64,000 nt of DNA from Rhizobium hidalgonense. GTDB taxonomy: Bacteria; Pseudomonadota; Alphaproteobacteria; Rhizobiales; Rhizobiaceae. Of the stretch, positions 1-9,358 are shown piece by piece (the stretch's first letter is position 1; every line of letters begins with the position of its first letter). The translations under genes and the position numbers were made by a program. The notes under the pieces are model-generated. The model made no database searches. It had not been told where the DNA came from and was given only the letters and a program-made list of their open reading frames with translations. The stretch covers positions 62,001 to 126,000 of the forward strand of contig NZ_LODW01000045.1 in NCBI RefSeq assembly GCF_002914525.1, written 5' to 3'.

Positions 1-183
1 GCGGGCGGGGTCGGCGATATTGGTGCAGAACTGCTTGACCTCGTCCTGGGAGGTGATGTCTCCCGCCGGCGCATGCTCCTGCGCGAAGGCGCCTGGGATC
101 GACAGAAGGACGAGACCTGCTGCCGGCAGCGCCAGCCGGCGCAGCAATTGCAGGACCGTTATGTCTTTGATGGTCTTTATCAT
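1..183 (-). CDS. motE: MotE, periplasmic motility chaperone (3' part beyond the window)
   Basis: Only the first 61 codons are in the window; the gene runs off the left edge. The N-terminus is a typical Sec signal: positively charged MIKTIKDI, a hydrophobic core around residues 16-33, and an alanine cleavage region ending FAQ. A segment EVKQFCTNIADPAR follows, which fits the rhizobial MotE family. In Sinorhizobium, MotE is an exported chaperone for the periplasmic motor protein MotC. The ATG overlaps the flgI stop as ATGA, so the two are translationally coupled. In related genomes flgH, fliL and fliP follow. The assignment rests on this N-terminus and on position in the operon. Confidence 0.82.
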   Translation of the reverse strand, partial: MIKTIKDITVLQLLRRLALPAAGLVLLSIPGAFAQEHAPAGDITSQDEVKQFCTNIADPAR

Positions 184-1301
184 TGCAGCACGAGCTCCGC
201 CTGCAGGGCGCCCGCCGACTTGATGCCCTGGAGAATGGCGATGATGCCATCCGGTTTCACGCCGATATTGTTGAGGCCGGCAACGAGTGTCCTGAGATCG
301 GGACCATCGATGATGGCGACGCGCCCGCCGGTCTGCTCAGCCGCGATATCGGTCTGCGGCTGGACCGCGGTCCGGCCGCGCGAGAAGGGTTCGGGCTGGA
401 TGATCTGCGGCGTCTCGGTGACCTGAACCGTCAGCGTGCCGTAGCTGACGGCGACCGGCGAAACGCGGACGTCGGAGCCGATGACGATCGTTCCGGTGCG
501 TTCGTTGATGACAACCTTGGCTGGCGTGTCGGTTTCGACGATGAGATTTTCGATGTCGGCCATCAGCCGTGTGAGATCGGCCGTGCGCGGCTTCTGGATC
601 ACCACTTCCTGCGAATCCTTGGCTTCGGCGACCGGGCCGCCGAAGCGTGCCGAGGCATACCCGTTGACGATGTCGGCGATGCGGATCGCCGTCGAGAAGT
701 CGGGGTTGCGCAGCTGCAGGACGAGATTGACCGAGTCCTTGAAGCGGGACGGCAGTTCGCGTTCGATGATGGCGCCTCCGGGTACGCGACCGGCGGTGGT
801 GACACCTTCGGTCACGGTCGCCGCTTGTCCCTGGGCCTGGAAGCCGGTAACGATGGCCGCACCCTGCGCGACGGCGTAGATCTGGCCGTCGGCGCCGGAC
901 AGCGAGGTCATGACGAGCGTGCCGCCGCGCAGCGACGTCGCGTCGCCAAGCGAGCTTACCGTGACGTCGATGCGGCTGCCGGGGCTTGCGAAGGGCGGCA
1001 GGTTGGCGGTGACCATGACGGCCGCCGTGTTCTTGGCATTGGACTGACCGCCCTGCGTCGAGATGCCGAGATTCTGCAGCATCGCCCGCATCGACTGCTC
1101 GGTGAACGGCGAGGCACGGAAGCCGTCGCCGGTGCCCTGCAGGCCGACGATCAGGCCATAACCGATCAGCTGGTTGTCGCGGCCGGCCTGAAGGGAGGCA
1201 ATATCCTTGATGCGGGAGGTCAGCGCCCAGGCGGGCGCGACGTCGGCCAGGCTGATCGCGAGAACCGCGACAAGGGTCAAGAACCGGAAGAACAATTTCA
1301 T
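180..1301 (-). CDS. flgI: Flagellar basal-body P-ring protein FlgI
   Basis: FlgI forms the periplasmic P ring around the flagellar rod in the peptidoglycan layer. The 373-residue protein is the usual family length. It begins with a signal peptide (hydrophobic stretch about residues 6-22, then APAWA) and contains family-typical stretches such as RIKDIASLQAGRDNQLIGYG and GLVVGLQGTGD-like glycine-rich turns near residues 45-60, with a conserved C-terminus ending GALQAELVLQ. The ATG overlaps the flgA stop (ATGA) and its own stop overlaps the motE start, so flgA-flgI-motE are tightly coupled. P-ring assembly needs the FlgA chaperone encoded just upstream. Confidence 0.97.
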   Translation of the reverse strand: MKLFFRFLTLVAVLAISLADVAPAWALTSRIKDIASLQAGRDNQLIGYGLIVGLQGTGDGFRASPFTEQSMRAMLQNLGISTQGGQSNAKNTAAVMVTANLPPFASPGSRIDVTVSSLGDATSLRGGTLVMTSLSGADGQIYAVAQGAAIVTGFQAQGQAATVTEGVTTAGRVPGGAIIERELPSRFKDSVNLVLQLRNPDFSTAIRIADIVNGYASARFGGPVAEAKDSQEVVIQKPRTADLTRLMADIENLIVETDTPAKVVINERTGTIVIGSDVRVSPVAVSYGTLTVQVTETPQIIQPEPFSRGRTAVQPQTDIAAEQTGGRVAIIDGPDLRTLVAGLNNIGVKPDGIIAILQGIKSAGALQAELVLQ

Positions 1302-1780
1302 TTTGCCCTCACATGGACCGTGCCGTCCGCAAGCACCGTGCCGCTGACGATGACGCCGGAATCCATATTGCGTGCGCGCACGACCTGGCCGGTCGAGCCG
1401 TCTTCGAGCGGCGTGCCGGCAGCCGAGATGGTCATCGCGCCGAGTGAAAACACCAGGCGGATCGAGGAGCCGCGGGTCACCGTGTAGGCTTCGCGGAGAC
1501 CCGAAACCGAAATCGTCCGGCCCGGCAGCAGCGTGCGCTTGGAGACCATGCCTTCGACCTGGGAAATGGATTTGGCGAAATCACCGGCGAGGTTGGGGTT
1601 GGTGACCTCGACCTCTTGAAGCTGGCTGGCCGACAATGTGTCGCCGGGGTAGATGATCGTCGTCGGGACGACGGCATAACCCATGCCGGCATCCACGTCC
1701 GCGGGCAAGAAAATGCCCGCGACTGCGATCGTGGCTGCCGCCACCCATCCTGAGATGTGTCGTGCCCGGCAAAACATCAT
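1298..1780 (-). CDS. flgA: FlgA, P-ring assembly chaperone
   Basis: FlgA is the periplasmic chaperone that assists FlgI polymerisation into the P ring. The 160-residue product has an N-terminal signal-like hydrophobic segment (about residues 10-27) and then an SAF-type domain with VVPTTIIYPGDTLSASQLQEV and LLPGRTISVSGLREAYTVTRG, which is diagnostic. This short form is typical of rhizobia; enterobacterial FlgA is longer. Two ATGs lie in tandem. The upstream one is chosen because an AAGGGAAGGG ribosome-binding region sits about 7 nt before it. The gene lies 16 nt after flgG and overlaps flgI by four bases. Confidence 0.93.
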   Translation of the reverse strand: MMFCRARHISGWVAAATIAVAGIFLPADVDAGMGYAVVPTTIIYPGDTLSASQLQEVEVTNPNLAGDFAKSISQVEGMVSKRTLLPGRTISVSGLREAYTVTRGSSIRLVFSLGAMTISAAGTPLEDGSTGQVVRARNMDSGVIVSGTVLADGTVHVRAK

Positions 1781-1796
1781 GTTTCGGCCCTTCCCT

Positions 1797-2585
1797 TTAC
1801 TTCAGGTTCTTGCTGACGATGGAGGCCATTTCATCAGCGGTGGTGATCACCTTGGAATTCATTTCGTAAGCGCGCTGGGCCGAGATCAGCTCGGTGATTT
1901 CCTTCACCGGGTCGACGTTCGACGATTCCAGATAGCCCTGCTTCATGTAGGCGAAGCCTTCCTCGTCAGGATTGCCGACGACGGCATCGCCGGAGGCCGC
2001 CGTTTCCTGGAAGAGATTGTCACCGATCGGCTGGAGACCGGCCTCGTTGACGAAATCAGCAAGCGTCAGCTGGCCGAGCACGGTCGCGTCCGTGGCGCCG
2101 GGCAGCTTGGCCGAAACCTGGCCGGAGCGGCTGATCGTCAGTTCGGTCGAGCCCGTCGGAATGTTGATGCCGGGCAGGACCTCGTAGCCGTCGATGGTGA
2201 CGAGCTGGCCCTGGTCGTTCTTGTTGAAGGCGCCGGCGCGGGTATAAAGCGTCGTTCCGTCGGTCGACTGGATCTGGAAGAAGCCCTTGCCGATCAGCGC
2301 CACGTCGAGGTCGTTGCCGGTCTGGGTCAGTTCGCCCTGGAGATGCAGGTTGCGGACCGCCGAGGTCTGGACGCCGAGGCCGATATTGGCGCCTTCGGGA
2401 ACGACCGCCTGGTTGGCGCGGTTGGCGACACCCTTGGCGCGTTCGGTCTGGTAGAGAAGATCGGAGAATTCAGCGCGGGCACGCTTGAAACCCGTCGTAT
2501 TGATGTTGGCGATATTGTTCGCGATGACTTCCAGATTGGTCTGCTGGGCATCCATGCCCGTTGCTGCGATGGCGAGCGCTCTCAT
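1797..2585 (-). CDS. flgG: Flagellar distal rod protein FlgG
   Basis: FlgG builds the distal rod of the flagellar basal body. The 262-residue length is standard. The N-terminal rod motif [19 protein letters not shown] and the C-terminal [19 protein letters not shown] identify the flagellar rod/hook family, and [14 protein letters not shown] with the distal-rod sequence [14 protein letters not shown] favours FlgG over FlgF. The protein has no cleaved signal; it is exported by the flagellar type III apparatus. It follows fliE by 19 nt in the flgB-flgC-fliE-flgG order seen in Rhizobiaceae. Confidence 0.97.
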   Translation of the reverse strand: MRALAIAATGMDAQQTNLEVIANNIANINTTGFKRARAEFSDLLYQTERAKGVANRANQAVVPEGANIGLGVQTSAVRNLHLQGELTQTGNDLDVALIGKGFFQIQSTDGTTLYTRAGAFNKNDQGQLVTIDGYEVLPGINIPTGSTELTISRSGQVSAKLPGATDATVLGQLTLADFVNEAGLQPIGDNLFQETAASGDAVVGNPDEEGFAYMKQGYLESSNVDPVKEITELISAQRAYEMNSKVITTADEMASIVSKNLK

Positions 2586-2604
2586 GTGTTCGTCCTCAAA
2601 TCAG

Positions 2605-2946
2605 TTACATCTGCATCTTGGTGACTTCGAGAAAGGCCGAGACGACCTTGTCGCGGATGGCGATCGCCGTCTGCAGCGTCTGCTCGGCCTGGAGCATGGA
2701 ATCGACGACTTCACGCGTCGTCGCCGTGCCCTTGATCCCGGCAAAGGACATGCTTTCCGCACCCTTCAGGCTGGTGACCGCGTCGCTCGCCATATTGCCC
2801 ATGACGGAGGCGAAGCTCATATTATTGGCAGTACCCGCGGTGCCCGGCATGGTGGCGGCGGACGACGAGGCGGAATTTTCGGTATCGACGGCTCCGAGCG
2901 CACGGGTCATCGAAAGGTTGCTGACATTCTGGACGCTGCTGATCAT
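2605..2946 (-). CDS. fliE: Flagellar hook-basal body adapter FliE
   Basis: FliE links the MS ring to the proximal rod. At 113 residues it has the expected size, with the C-terminal family signature SFAGIKGTATTREVVDSMLQ AEQTLQTAIAIRDKVVSAFLEVTKMQM read in two parts (the space marks a break I inserted). The N-terminus is variable and rich in Ser, Ala and Met, as usual. It starts 2 nt after the flgC stop, so flgC-fliE are probably co-translated. It is a type III export substrate without a signal peptide. Confidence 0.95.
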   Translation of the reverse strand: MISSVQNVSNLSMTRALGAVDTENSASSSAATMPGTAGTANNMSFASVMGNMASDAVTSLKGAESMSFAGIKGTATTREVVDSMLQAEQTLQTAIAIRDKVVSAFLEVTKMQM

Positions 2947-2948
2947 TA

Positions 2949-3365
2949 TTATTGGCTCTTCAGGAGATCGATCGTGGAGGAAATGAGATCGCGGGTCTGC
3001 TTGATGGTCTGCAGATTGGCGTCATAGGAGCGGTTGGCTTCGCGCATGTCGGCCATCTCGACCAGGATGTTGACGTTCGGCAGCTTGACGACGCCCTTCT
3101 GGTCCGCAGCCGGATTGCTGGGATCGAATTCGGTGCTGAAGTCGCCTTCGTCGACGCCGACCTTCTTGACGTCAACCGTCTCGACGCCGCTGACGCGATC
3201 CATCTGCTGGCCGAAAGTGATCGTCTTGCGGCGATAGGGGTCGGCACCTGGTGTGTCGCCGGTCGAGCGGGCGTTGGCGATGTTTTCCGAAACGATGCGC
3301 AGGCGCGTCGACTGCGCCTCGAGCCCGGAACCAGCGATTTTCATTGCTGCTGAAAGCGGATCCAT
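2949..3365 (-). CDS. flgC: Flagellar proximal rod protein FlgC
   Basis: FlgC is one of the proximal rod subunits. The 138-residue protein carries the N-terminal rod motif [20 protein letters not shown] followed by the PYRRKTI box typical of FlgC, and the C-terminal [21 protein letters not shown] helix. The length matches the family. It begins 4 nt after the flgB stop and ends 2 nt before fliE, so it is the middle gene of the compact flgB-flgC-fliE block. Confidence 0.96.
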   Translation of the reverse strand: MDPLSAAMKIAGSGLEAQSTRLRIVSENIANARSTGDTPGADPYRRKTITFGQQMDRVSGVETVDVKKVGVDEGDFSTEFDPSNPAADQKGVVKLPNVNILVEMADMREANRSYDANLQTIKQTRDLISSTIDLLKSQ

Positions 3366-3369
3366 GAGT

Positions 3370-3762
3370 TTACTTCCTGACGGTCATCAGCATCATGCGG
3401 TTGAAGGAACTGACCAGCGATGTGTTCAGATCGTACTGGCGCTTGATATCGCCAGATTTGGAGAGCTCCTCGGCCAGACCGACCGTGTTGCCGGATTCCT
3501 GGACGCCGATTTCCTGGTCGAGTGCGGCGTCCTTGACGTCGATATCGCCACTGGTGCTGAAATCATTGCCGCTGAGATGGGCCGGATTGGTGCGCGCCAT
3601 GGTGATATCCGACTTGTCGAGCACGGCGTCGAAGGGCGTGACGTCCTTGGCGCGGAACTTCGGGGTATTGGCATTCGCGATATTGCCGGCAACAACCTGC
3701 TGACGGATCGTCAGCCATTCCGCCTGTCGCGAAGCCAAGTCGAAAAGTTGGATCGGTTGCAT
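3370..3762 (-). CDS. flgB: Flagellar proximal rod protein FlgB
   Basis: FlgB is the first rod subunit. The 130-residue product has the motif [22 protein letters not shown] near the N-terminus (residues 20-42) and the [20 protein letters not shown] end seen in FlgB. It appears to be the first gene of its transcript: about 160 nt separate it from the terminator of the upstream fliI unit, so its promoter should lie in 3763-3860. I did not recognise a clear consensus promoter there. Confidence 0.95.
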   Translation of the reverse strand: MQPIQLFDLASRQAEWLTIRQQVVAGNIANANTPKFRAKDVTPFDAVLDKSDITMARTNPAHLSGNDFSTSGDIDVKDAALDQEIGVQESGNTVGLAEELSKSGDIKRQYDLNTSLVSSFNRMMLMTVRK

Positions 3763-3861
3763 GAGACTCTCCGTTTTTACTGTCCCGAACCTAGTGCGGT
3801 AATCTTGCGTGGGACTTACGGGAATTCAGGTTTCGACGGCTCTTCGGGGAGCGCCGCGCGC

Positions 3862-3898
3862 AAAAAAAGGAGCTCCGGCCGGTTCGCGGCGGAGCCCC
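3862..3898 (-). terminator. Rho-independent terminator after the flgF-fliI unit
   Basis: Read on the minus strand, a 9-bp stem (GGGGCTCCG pairing with CGGAGCTCC, one G:U pair) with a 12-nt loop is followed directly by seven T residues. It lies 26 nt past the stop of the minus-strand membrane protein gene and before flgB. It therefore separates the flgF-fliI-membrane protein unit from the flgB operon. Confidence 0.8.
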
Positions 3899-3924
3899 TG
3901 TTGCCTCAGCGATGGCCGGCAGGT

Positions 3925-4467
3925 TCAGTTGTTCTGGTAGGTCTCACCCTTGGAGGTGACGATCATCCACTTTCCCTCGCGCTGTTCGATTGTCGCAAGG
4001 CGGCTCTGGTCCGGAAGGATCGAGCCGACGCGCACCACATACATGCCGGAAGTATCCTCGATCAGCGCCCGGCCATTGGAGACGTGCAGCAGGCGGAAGG
4101 ACGACTTGCCGGGAAAAGGCTGATCCTCCAGGATGGGGCGGCCCTCGCGCTCCTTGCCGAGGTCGGAGACCGTCGCCGTCGTCAGTGGATCGATCGGCGG
4201 CGCCTTCTTGTCCGGCTCGTTCTTGTTGACCATGGCCAGCGGCGAAACGCTGAAGACGTTGCGGGCGGGCCAATCCGGCAGTTCGCGCGAATTGTCGCTG
4301 GCGGCGACGTTGATGCCGAATTTGTCTTCGTTGAAGAATACATACCACGGAAAGAACGCGGAGGCGCCGGCAAGCGCCAGACCGGCAACGGTCAGAAACC
4401 GATCCAGGCCGGCGGCCTTCCTGCGCTGCTTCGGGGAAGCTATGCGTTCGTCGTCGAATTCTGACAC
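3925..4467 (-). CDS. Conserved membrane-anchored protein next to fliI
   Basis: The 180-residue protein has a charged N-terminus, one membrane segment (about residues 25-45, FLTVAGLALAGASAFFPWYV) and a periplasmic region. The C-terminal part is rich in short strands (SSFRLLHVSNGRALIEDTSGMY, then VRVGSILPDQSRLATIEQREGKWMIVTSKG) and could be a small beta domain similar to pilus-assembly P domains; this is inference. It lies 2 nt after fliI, where many bacteria have fliJ, but it does not look like the coiled-coil FliJ. Co-transcription with flgF and fliI suggests a flagellar role, which I cannot define further. Confidence 0.85.
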   Translation of the reverse strand: MSEFDDERIASPKQRRKAAGLDRFLTVAGLALAGASAFFPWYVFFNEDKFGINVAASDNSRELPDWPARNVFSVSPLAMVNKNEPDKKAPPIDPLTTATVSDLGKEREGRPILEDQPFPGKSSFRLLHVSNGRALIEDTSGMYVVRVGSILPDQSRLATIEQREGKWMIVTSKGETYQNN

Positions 4468-4469
4468 GT

Positions 4470-5867
4470 CTATCTCCTCTGGATGGCTCCGCCCTGATTG
4501 CCGATGCCGGCTGCAGCCTTGAGGGCGCCGGCGAGATCGGCAAAGGCATCGGGCGAGTCGCGATCGCCCGGAGACTGTTTCAGGACGTCATAAATGATCG
4601 GCACCTGCTTGACCGCCATATCGAGATCGGGATCGGCGCCCTGGCGGTAACCGCCGATCAGGCGCAGGTCGCGGGTTTCCTCGAAGCGGTGGATCAGCAC
4701 CTTCAGCCGCGACACCAGCTTTTCCTGATCCGGCGTCCAGGCCTTGCGGGCAAGACGCGAGATCGAGGCGAGCGGATCGATCGGCGGATAACGCCCTTCT
4801 TCGGCAAGGCTGCGCTGCAGGACGATATGGCCGTCGAGGATGCCGCGTGTCGAATCGGCGATCGGGTCGTTGTGGTTGTCGCCGTCGACGAGGATCGAGA
4901 TGATCGCCGTGATGGTGCCGGCGCCCTCGGCGCCCGGACCGGCGCGCTCCAACAGGCGCGGCAGCTCGGTGAAGACGGAGGCGGGGTAGCCGCGGGCGAT
5001 CGGCGGCTCTCCAGAGGCGGTCGCCACCTCGCGGATGGCATGGGCGAAACGCGTGATGCTGTCGACGATGAACAGAACATTCTCACCCTTGTCACGGAAA
5101 TGCTCGGCGATGGTGACCGCCGTCAGCGGCGCCATCTTGCGCAGCATCGGGCTCTCGTCGCTGGTGGCAACGACGGCGATCGCCTTCTTCATGTTGCTGC
5201 CGAGCGTATCCTCGATGAATTCGCGTACCTCGCGGCCGCGTTCGCCGACAAGCGCAATGACGACCTTGTCGAAGGCATCGGCGCGGGCGAGCATGGAGAG
5301 AAGCGTCGACTTGCCGACGCCGGAGCCAGCGAAGATGCCGAGGCGCTGCCCGAGGCAGAGCGGCGAGAAGATGTCGATGGCGCGCACGCCGGTCTTGAAA
5401 CCGGCCTCGACCCGCTTGCGGGTCATCGAGGGCGGCGCGGCATTGGAGATCGAGCGGCGGTCGAGGCCCTCGGCGATCGGCCCCAGCCCGTCGATCGGCT
5501 CGCAGAGCGAGTTGACGGTGCGCCCACACCAGCTGTCCGACGGTGAGATGCGGAAGGCGCCCTTGCGGATCACCGTATCGTGGATGCCGATCGGCTCGCC
5601 CGGTTCGATCGGGCAGACATAGATCAGATCAGGCTCGACACGAACTACCTCGCCCAGATGAATGCCGGTCGCCGATTTATGGGCGACGAACTCGCCGAGG
5701 CGAACGTGGCGGGAAAGCCCGCGAACCGTGTAGTGGCCGGCGGCGATGGTGTGCACGCGACCGCCATGGGCAACGGCGAATTCCGGCGATGCGTATCGGT
5801 CGACGAGGCCTGCCAGATGCGCCAGCTTCGGGGAAAGGCCGTCCTCGGACAGTAGCGTCGTGCTCAT
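4470..5867 (-). CDS. fliI: Flagellar export ATPase FliI
   Basis: FliI is the cytoplasmic ATPase that energises flagellar type III export, homologous to the F1 beta subunit. The 465-residue protein has the Walker A motif GSGVGKST at residues 181-188, GERGREVREF shortly after it, a Walker B region (ENVLFIVDSITRFAHAIRE) and the DGHIVLQRSLAEEGRYPPID segment of the family. It lies 2 nt after flgF and 2 nt before a membrane protein gene. No fliJ or fliH is next to it in this window. Confidence 0.97.
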   Translation of the reverse strand: MSTTLLSEDGLSPKLAHLAGLVDRYASPEFAVAHGGRVHTIAAGHYTVRGLSRHVRLGEFVAHKSATGIHLGEVVRVEPDLIYVCPIEPGEPIGIHDTVIRKGAFRISPSDSWCGRTVNSLCEPIDGLGPIAEGLDRRSISNAAPPSMTRKRVEAGFKTGVRAIDIFSPLCLGQRLGIFAGSGVGKSTLLSMLARADAFDKVVIALVGERGREVREFIEDTLGSNMKKAIAVVATSDESPMLRKMAPLTAVTIAEHFRDKGENVLFIVDSITRFAHAIREVATASGEPPIARGYPASVFTELPRLLERAGPGAEGAGTITAIISILVDGDNHNDPIADSTRGILDGHIVLQRSLAEEGRYPPIDPLASISRLARKAWTPDQEKLVSRLKVLIHRFEETRDLRLIGGYRQGADPDLDMAVKQVPIIYDVLKQSPGDRDSPDAFADLAGALKAAAGIGNQGGAIQRR

Positions 5868-5869
5868 GC

Positions 5870-6604
5870 TTAGCGGCTGCCCCCTAGCGTCTGGACGGCT
5901 TCCTTGAAGGAATCCTCGCTGTCACGCATCAGCGACGAGACGCTTTCGAAGGCGCGGTTGACTTCGATCAGCTGGGTGATCTCGCGCATCGCGTTGACGT
6001 TGGAATTTTCGAGATAACCCTGCTCGACACCGACATTGAAGCGGTCGACGACGGCACGCGGCTGGTCGGTGGTCATGATGCCGCTGTTTTCGTAGCGCAG
6101 ATAACCCTTGCTGATATCGGCCTCGAACAGCCCGAGCGAACCGACCTGGCGGTCGCCCTGATAGATGATGCCGTCGGCGCCGACGGCCGGCTCGCCGCCC
6201 TTGGAGTTGAGCTGGATCGGCGCGCCGCCGGCGTCGAGAACGGGATATCCGCGGATCGAAACCAGTTCGCCGGTGTCCTTCAGCGTAAAGCGGCCGTCCC
6301 TCGTCAACACTCGGCCGGCCGGCGTATCGAGCGAGAACCAGGCATCGCCCTTGATGGCGAAATCCAGCATGTTGCCGGTGTGCTGCAGCTCGCCATTGGC
6401 CTCGTTCAGATAGTCGTTGCCTTGGGAAACGAAGGCGACCTTGGTGTTCAGCTTGTTCTTGGTCGCCGCCACCATCTCGTCGAACTTCACCTCGGTGGCG
6501 CGAAAACCGGTCGTGTTCACGTTCGCCATGTTGTCCGCGATGGTGGTCAGGCGCTTTTCGAGGGCCATCTGCGACGACAGAGAAACATAAAGACCGGATT
6601 GCAT
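5870..6604 (-). CDS. flgF: Flagellar rod protein FlgF
   Basis: FlgF is a proximal rod component. The 244-residue protein has the N-terminal motif TTIADNMANVNTTGFRATEVKF and the C-terminal EITQLIEVNRAFESVSSLM. It resembles FlgG but has the FlgF-type start LYVSLSSQMALEKRL. An in-frame TTG exists five codons upstream, but the ATG at 6604 is preferred because GGAG sits 9 nt before it. The gene heads a minus-strand unit and is divergent from motA across about 250 nt that must contain both promoters. Confidence 0.94.
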   Translation of the reverse strand: MQSGLYVSLSSQMALEKRLTTIADNMANVNTTGFRATEVKFDEMVAATKNKLNTKVAFVSQGNDYLNEANGELQHTGNMLDFAIKGDAWFSLDTPAGRVLTRDGRFTLKDTGELVSIRGYPVLDAGGAPIQLNSKGGEPAVGADGIIYQGDRQVGSLGLFEADISKGYLRYENSGIMTTDQPRAVVDRFNVGVEQGYLENSNVNAMREITQLIEVNRAFESVSSLMRDSEDSFKEAVQTLGGSR

Positions 6605-6856
6605 GTCGGTAAGCTCCAAGCATTGGCGATTAACGGAACGAAAAGCCGGGCGTCGTCTGTCTGTTTCGGCCGGGATTTCGCTGAGGCGGCATCTCAGAAA
6701 CGGGCGCGGGCACCCATTCGTCTCCTTTAGACTGACGGCAGATGCTTGCGCGAAGCTGGCACGCGAAAATGCCTGGCCGGCGGCCTTTCATCAGCCTCAC
6801 GCAAGGCAGAAACCCTATCCGTCTCAAAGAAAAGCAACGTTCAGATTGGGCTGACG

Positions 6857-7729
6857 ATGAACATTATTATTGGATTTGTAGTTGTATGCGGCTGTATCAT
6901 CGGCAGCTTCATGGCGATGGGCGGCCACGTGGACGCCCTGTTCCAGCCCTTCGAATTCGTCATCATCGGCGGCGCCGGTCTCGGCAGCTTCATCATGGCG
7001 AACCCGATGAAGGTGGTGAAGGATTCCGGCAAGGCGCTAGGCGAAGCCTTCAAGCACGCAGTTCCCAAGGAACGCAATTATCTCGATACGCTCGGCGTGC
7101 TCTATTCGCTGATGCGCGACCTGCGCACCAAGTCGCGAAACGAAATCGAAGCCCACATCGACAATCCGGCGGAATCGACCATCTTCCAGTCGGCTCCGAC
7201 CGTTCTGAAGAACAAGGAATTGACGGCGTTCATCTGCGACTACGTGCGCCTGATCATCATCGGCAACGCCCGCAGCCACGAGATCGAAGCGCTGATGGAC
7301 GAAGAACTCAACACCATCATGCACGACAAGATGAAACCTTACCACGCCATCCAGATCATGGGCGACTCCTTCCCGGCCATCGGTATCGTCGCGGCCGTTC
7401 TCGGCGTTATCAAGGCGATGGCCCACATCAACGACTCTCCCGAGGTGCTCGGTCACCTGATCGGCTCGGCGCTGGTCGGCACCTTCCTCGGCATTCTCTT
7501 GTCCTACTGCCTCTGCTCCCCGCTGGTCTCCCAGATCAAGATCGTGCGCAACAAGCAGCACCGCCTCTACGTCATCGTCAAGCAGACGCTGCTTGCCTAC
7601 ATGAACGGCTCGGTGCCGCAGGTCGCTCTCGAATACGGCCGCAAGACGATCTCGGCTTACGAGCGTCCGTCCATCGATGCGGTCGAACAGGAAATGATGA
7701 ACCCAGGCGGCGAAAACAAGGCGGCTTAA
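6857..7729 (+). CDS. motA: Flagellar motor stator protein MotA
   Basis: MotA forms the proton-conducting stator with MotB. The chosen ATG gives 290 residues starting [19 protein letters not shown], the normal MotA N-terminus. An in-frame ATG 37 codons upstream would add a charged, non-homologous leader and is rejected. About four membrane segments are visible (residues 2-20, 32-50, 170-190, 200-220). The conserved cytoplasmic loop includes the charged residues expected to contact FliG. motB is not adjacent, as in other rhizobia, where motB lies with motC and motD elsewhere. The fliM start follows the stop directly. Confidence 0.95.
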   Translation: MNIIIGFVVVCGCIIGSFMAMGGHVDALFQPFEFVIIGGAGLGSFIMANPMKVVKDSGKALGEAFKHAVPKERNYLDTLGVLYSLMRDLRTKSRNEIEAHIDNPAESTIFQSAPTVLKNKELTAFICDYVRLIIIGNARSHEIEALMDEELNTIMHDKMKPYHAIQIMGDSFPAIGIVAAVLGVIKAMAHINDSPEVLGHLIGSALVGTFLGILLSYCLCSPLVSQIKIVRNKQHRLYVIVKQTLLAYMNGSVPQVALEYGRKTISAYERPSIDAVEQEMMNPGGENKAA

Positions 7730-8677
7730 ATGACCATGAGCAATGCTTCGCACGACAAACCGGCAATGGATCCTGCCCTTCTCGCCAAGCTGACCGGCGG
7801 GCTCGGCGACAGAGGCAGGGTCGCCAAGATCTGCAGTTCCTTCGGGGAAATCTACAGCGAATTCTTTCCCGACGTCATCAAGAGCGAGACCGGCCTCGAC
7901 GTGACGGTCAATTATCTCGGCTGCGAGATCGGCTACAAGAACCACCTGATCGACGACCTGAGCTCGAACGTCACGCTCGTCGACGTGACGCTGCGCAACT
8001 GGTCGCAGAACATCACGATTGCCTGCGGCAACGGTTTCGTCATCACGCTGATGGAACACCTGCTCGGCGCTACCGCCGATACGATCGAGGAGCCGGCCCA
8101 CCGGCTGCTGTCGATCATCGAAATGGACCTGGCGGTGATGGTTTTCGACAAGATCGCCAAGGTGCTGCGCTCGGCCGTCAACGCGCCCGGCGGTTTCGAA
8201 CCGAGCCTTTCGGTCCCGCACGCCCTTGAGATGCGTGCCCGGCCGCCGGAGGACCGCCCGGATGAATTCGCCGCCGCCATCAACATGTCGATCACGCTTG
8301 CCGGTATCGTGTCGGAATTTTCGTTGATCGTTCCACAGACGGCGCTTCTCAAGACCAAAGTGACGCCGCCGAAACCGAAGCGCCAGACCGGCCAATCGGC
8401 GGAATGGACCGAGCAGCTCGGCGACCAGGTCCGCCGTTCGCATGTCACGCTCGAGGCCAAGATCAGGCTGCAGGACCTGACATTGCGCACGATCTCCAAG
8501 CTGATGGTCGGCGATGTCATCCCGTTCCGTGACCATGGCGACGTGCGCGTCGAGGTCAGCGCCAACAGCAAGGAATTGTATGTGTGCGAGTTCGGGCGTT
8601 CAGGCGAAAATTACATGGTCCGCGTCAAGGATACGATGAACTCGGATGACGAACTCATCCGTCATTTAATGAATTAA
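7730..8677 (+). CDS. fliM: Flagellar motor switch protein FliM
   Basis: FliM is the C-ring protein that receives CheY-P. The 315-residue product has a CheC-like middle domain and a C-terminal SpoA domain ([26 protein letters not shown], around residues 235-260). The N-terminus departs from the enterobacterial LSQAEIDALL CheY-binding peptide, which is common in alphaproteobacteria. The start codon abuts the motA stop. The downstream genes fliN and fliG complete the switch complex. Confidence 0.92.
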   Translation: MTMSNASHDKPAMDPALLAKLTGGLGDRGRVAKICSSFGEIYSEFFPDVIKSETGLDVTVNYLGCEIGYKNHLIDDLSSNVTLVDVTLRNWSQNITIACGNGFVITLMEHLLGATADTIEEPAHRLLSIIEMDLAVMVFDKIAKVLRSAVNAPGGFEPSLSVPHALEMRARPPEDRPDEFAAAINMSITLAGIVSEFSLIVPQTALLKTKVTPPKPKRQTGQSAEWTEQLGDQVRRSHVTLEAKIRLQDLTLRTISKLMVGDVIPFRDHGDVRVEVSANSKELYVCEFGRSGENYMVRVKDTMNSDDELIRHLMN

Positions 8678-8742
8678 TCGGTTCTCTGGCTTTTGGGCTG
8701 CAAAGGCAGTTTGAGGCAAGTTTCAACTGGAATAGTGATTTC

Positions 8743-9330
8743 ATGGCTACGAAGAAAACACAGCAGAACAGCGACCTCTCCCTGGATATGCCGGGCAGCG
8801 AAGCGGATCTCGACCAGGCGATCGACGATCTGCGCGGCGTGCTGAAGCAGGATGCCGATGGCGACCTGCCGCAGTTTGGCGACGACCTGCAGAACGACGC
8901 CTTCGCAGCAGGAACCGATCTGGCGGCTTTCGGCGGCGAGATTTCGGACAGCCCGTTCGGCGGCGACGATTTCGGCGGCGATTTCGGTGCCGGCAATGCC
9001 GGCCCGGCTGCGGGCATGGATTTCGGCGGCAGCCCTTCCTTCGAGGCATCGCCGGCTCCGCTCGGCAGCGCTTTGAATTCCAATTTTGAACTGATCATGG
9101 ACATTCCGATCGATGTCCAGATCATGCTCGGCACCAGCCGCATGCAGGTCTCGGGGCTGATGAACCTCAATGAGGGGGCGACGATCGCCCTCGACAAGAA
9201 GATCGGCGAGCCGGTCGAGATCATGGTGAACGGCCGCAGGATTGCCCGCGGCGAGATTACGGTGCTTGATAACGACGACACCCGATTCGGTGTGAAACTG
9301 ATAGAAGTTTTGAGTACGAAAAAAGCCTGA
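8743..9330 (+). CDS. fliN: Flagellar motor switch protein FliN (long form)
   Basis: FliN is a C-ring subunit. The C-terminal SpoA domain (about residues 112-190) contains [17 protein letters not shown] and [20 protein letters not shown], which is diagnostic. At 195 residues the protein is longer than enterobacterial FliN (about 137). The extra N-terminal half is acidic and glycine/phenylalanine rich (repeated FGG and DDFGGDFG) and probably disordered, a known feature of rhizobial FliN. It lies 65 nt after fliM and 28 nt before fliG. Confidence 0.95.
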   Translation: MATKKTQQNSDLSLDMPGSEADLDQAIDDLRGVLKQDADGDLPQFGDDLQNDAFAAGTDLAAFGGEISDSPFGGDDFGGDFGAGNAGPAAGMDFGGSPSFEASPAPLGSALNSNFELIMDIPIDVQIMLGTSRMQVSGLMNLNEGATIALDKKIGEPVEIMVNGRRIARGEITVLDNDDTRFGVKLIEVLSTKKA

Positions 9331-9358
9331 TCCCTGTGTGGGACGGAGAGGTTAGACC

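Noticed and set aside
6746..6856. Upstream ATG extending motA by 37 codons
   Set aside because: The added sequence is charged and not MotA-like; MotA should begin with the membrane segment at 6857.
6605..6856. Sigma-54-type promoter for motA
   Set aside because: A GGCAC is present but no TTGCA-type element follows at the required spacing.
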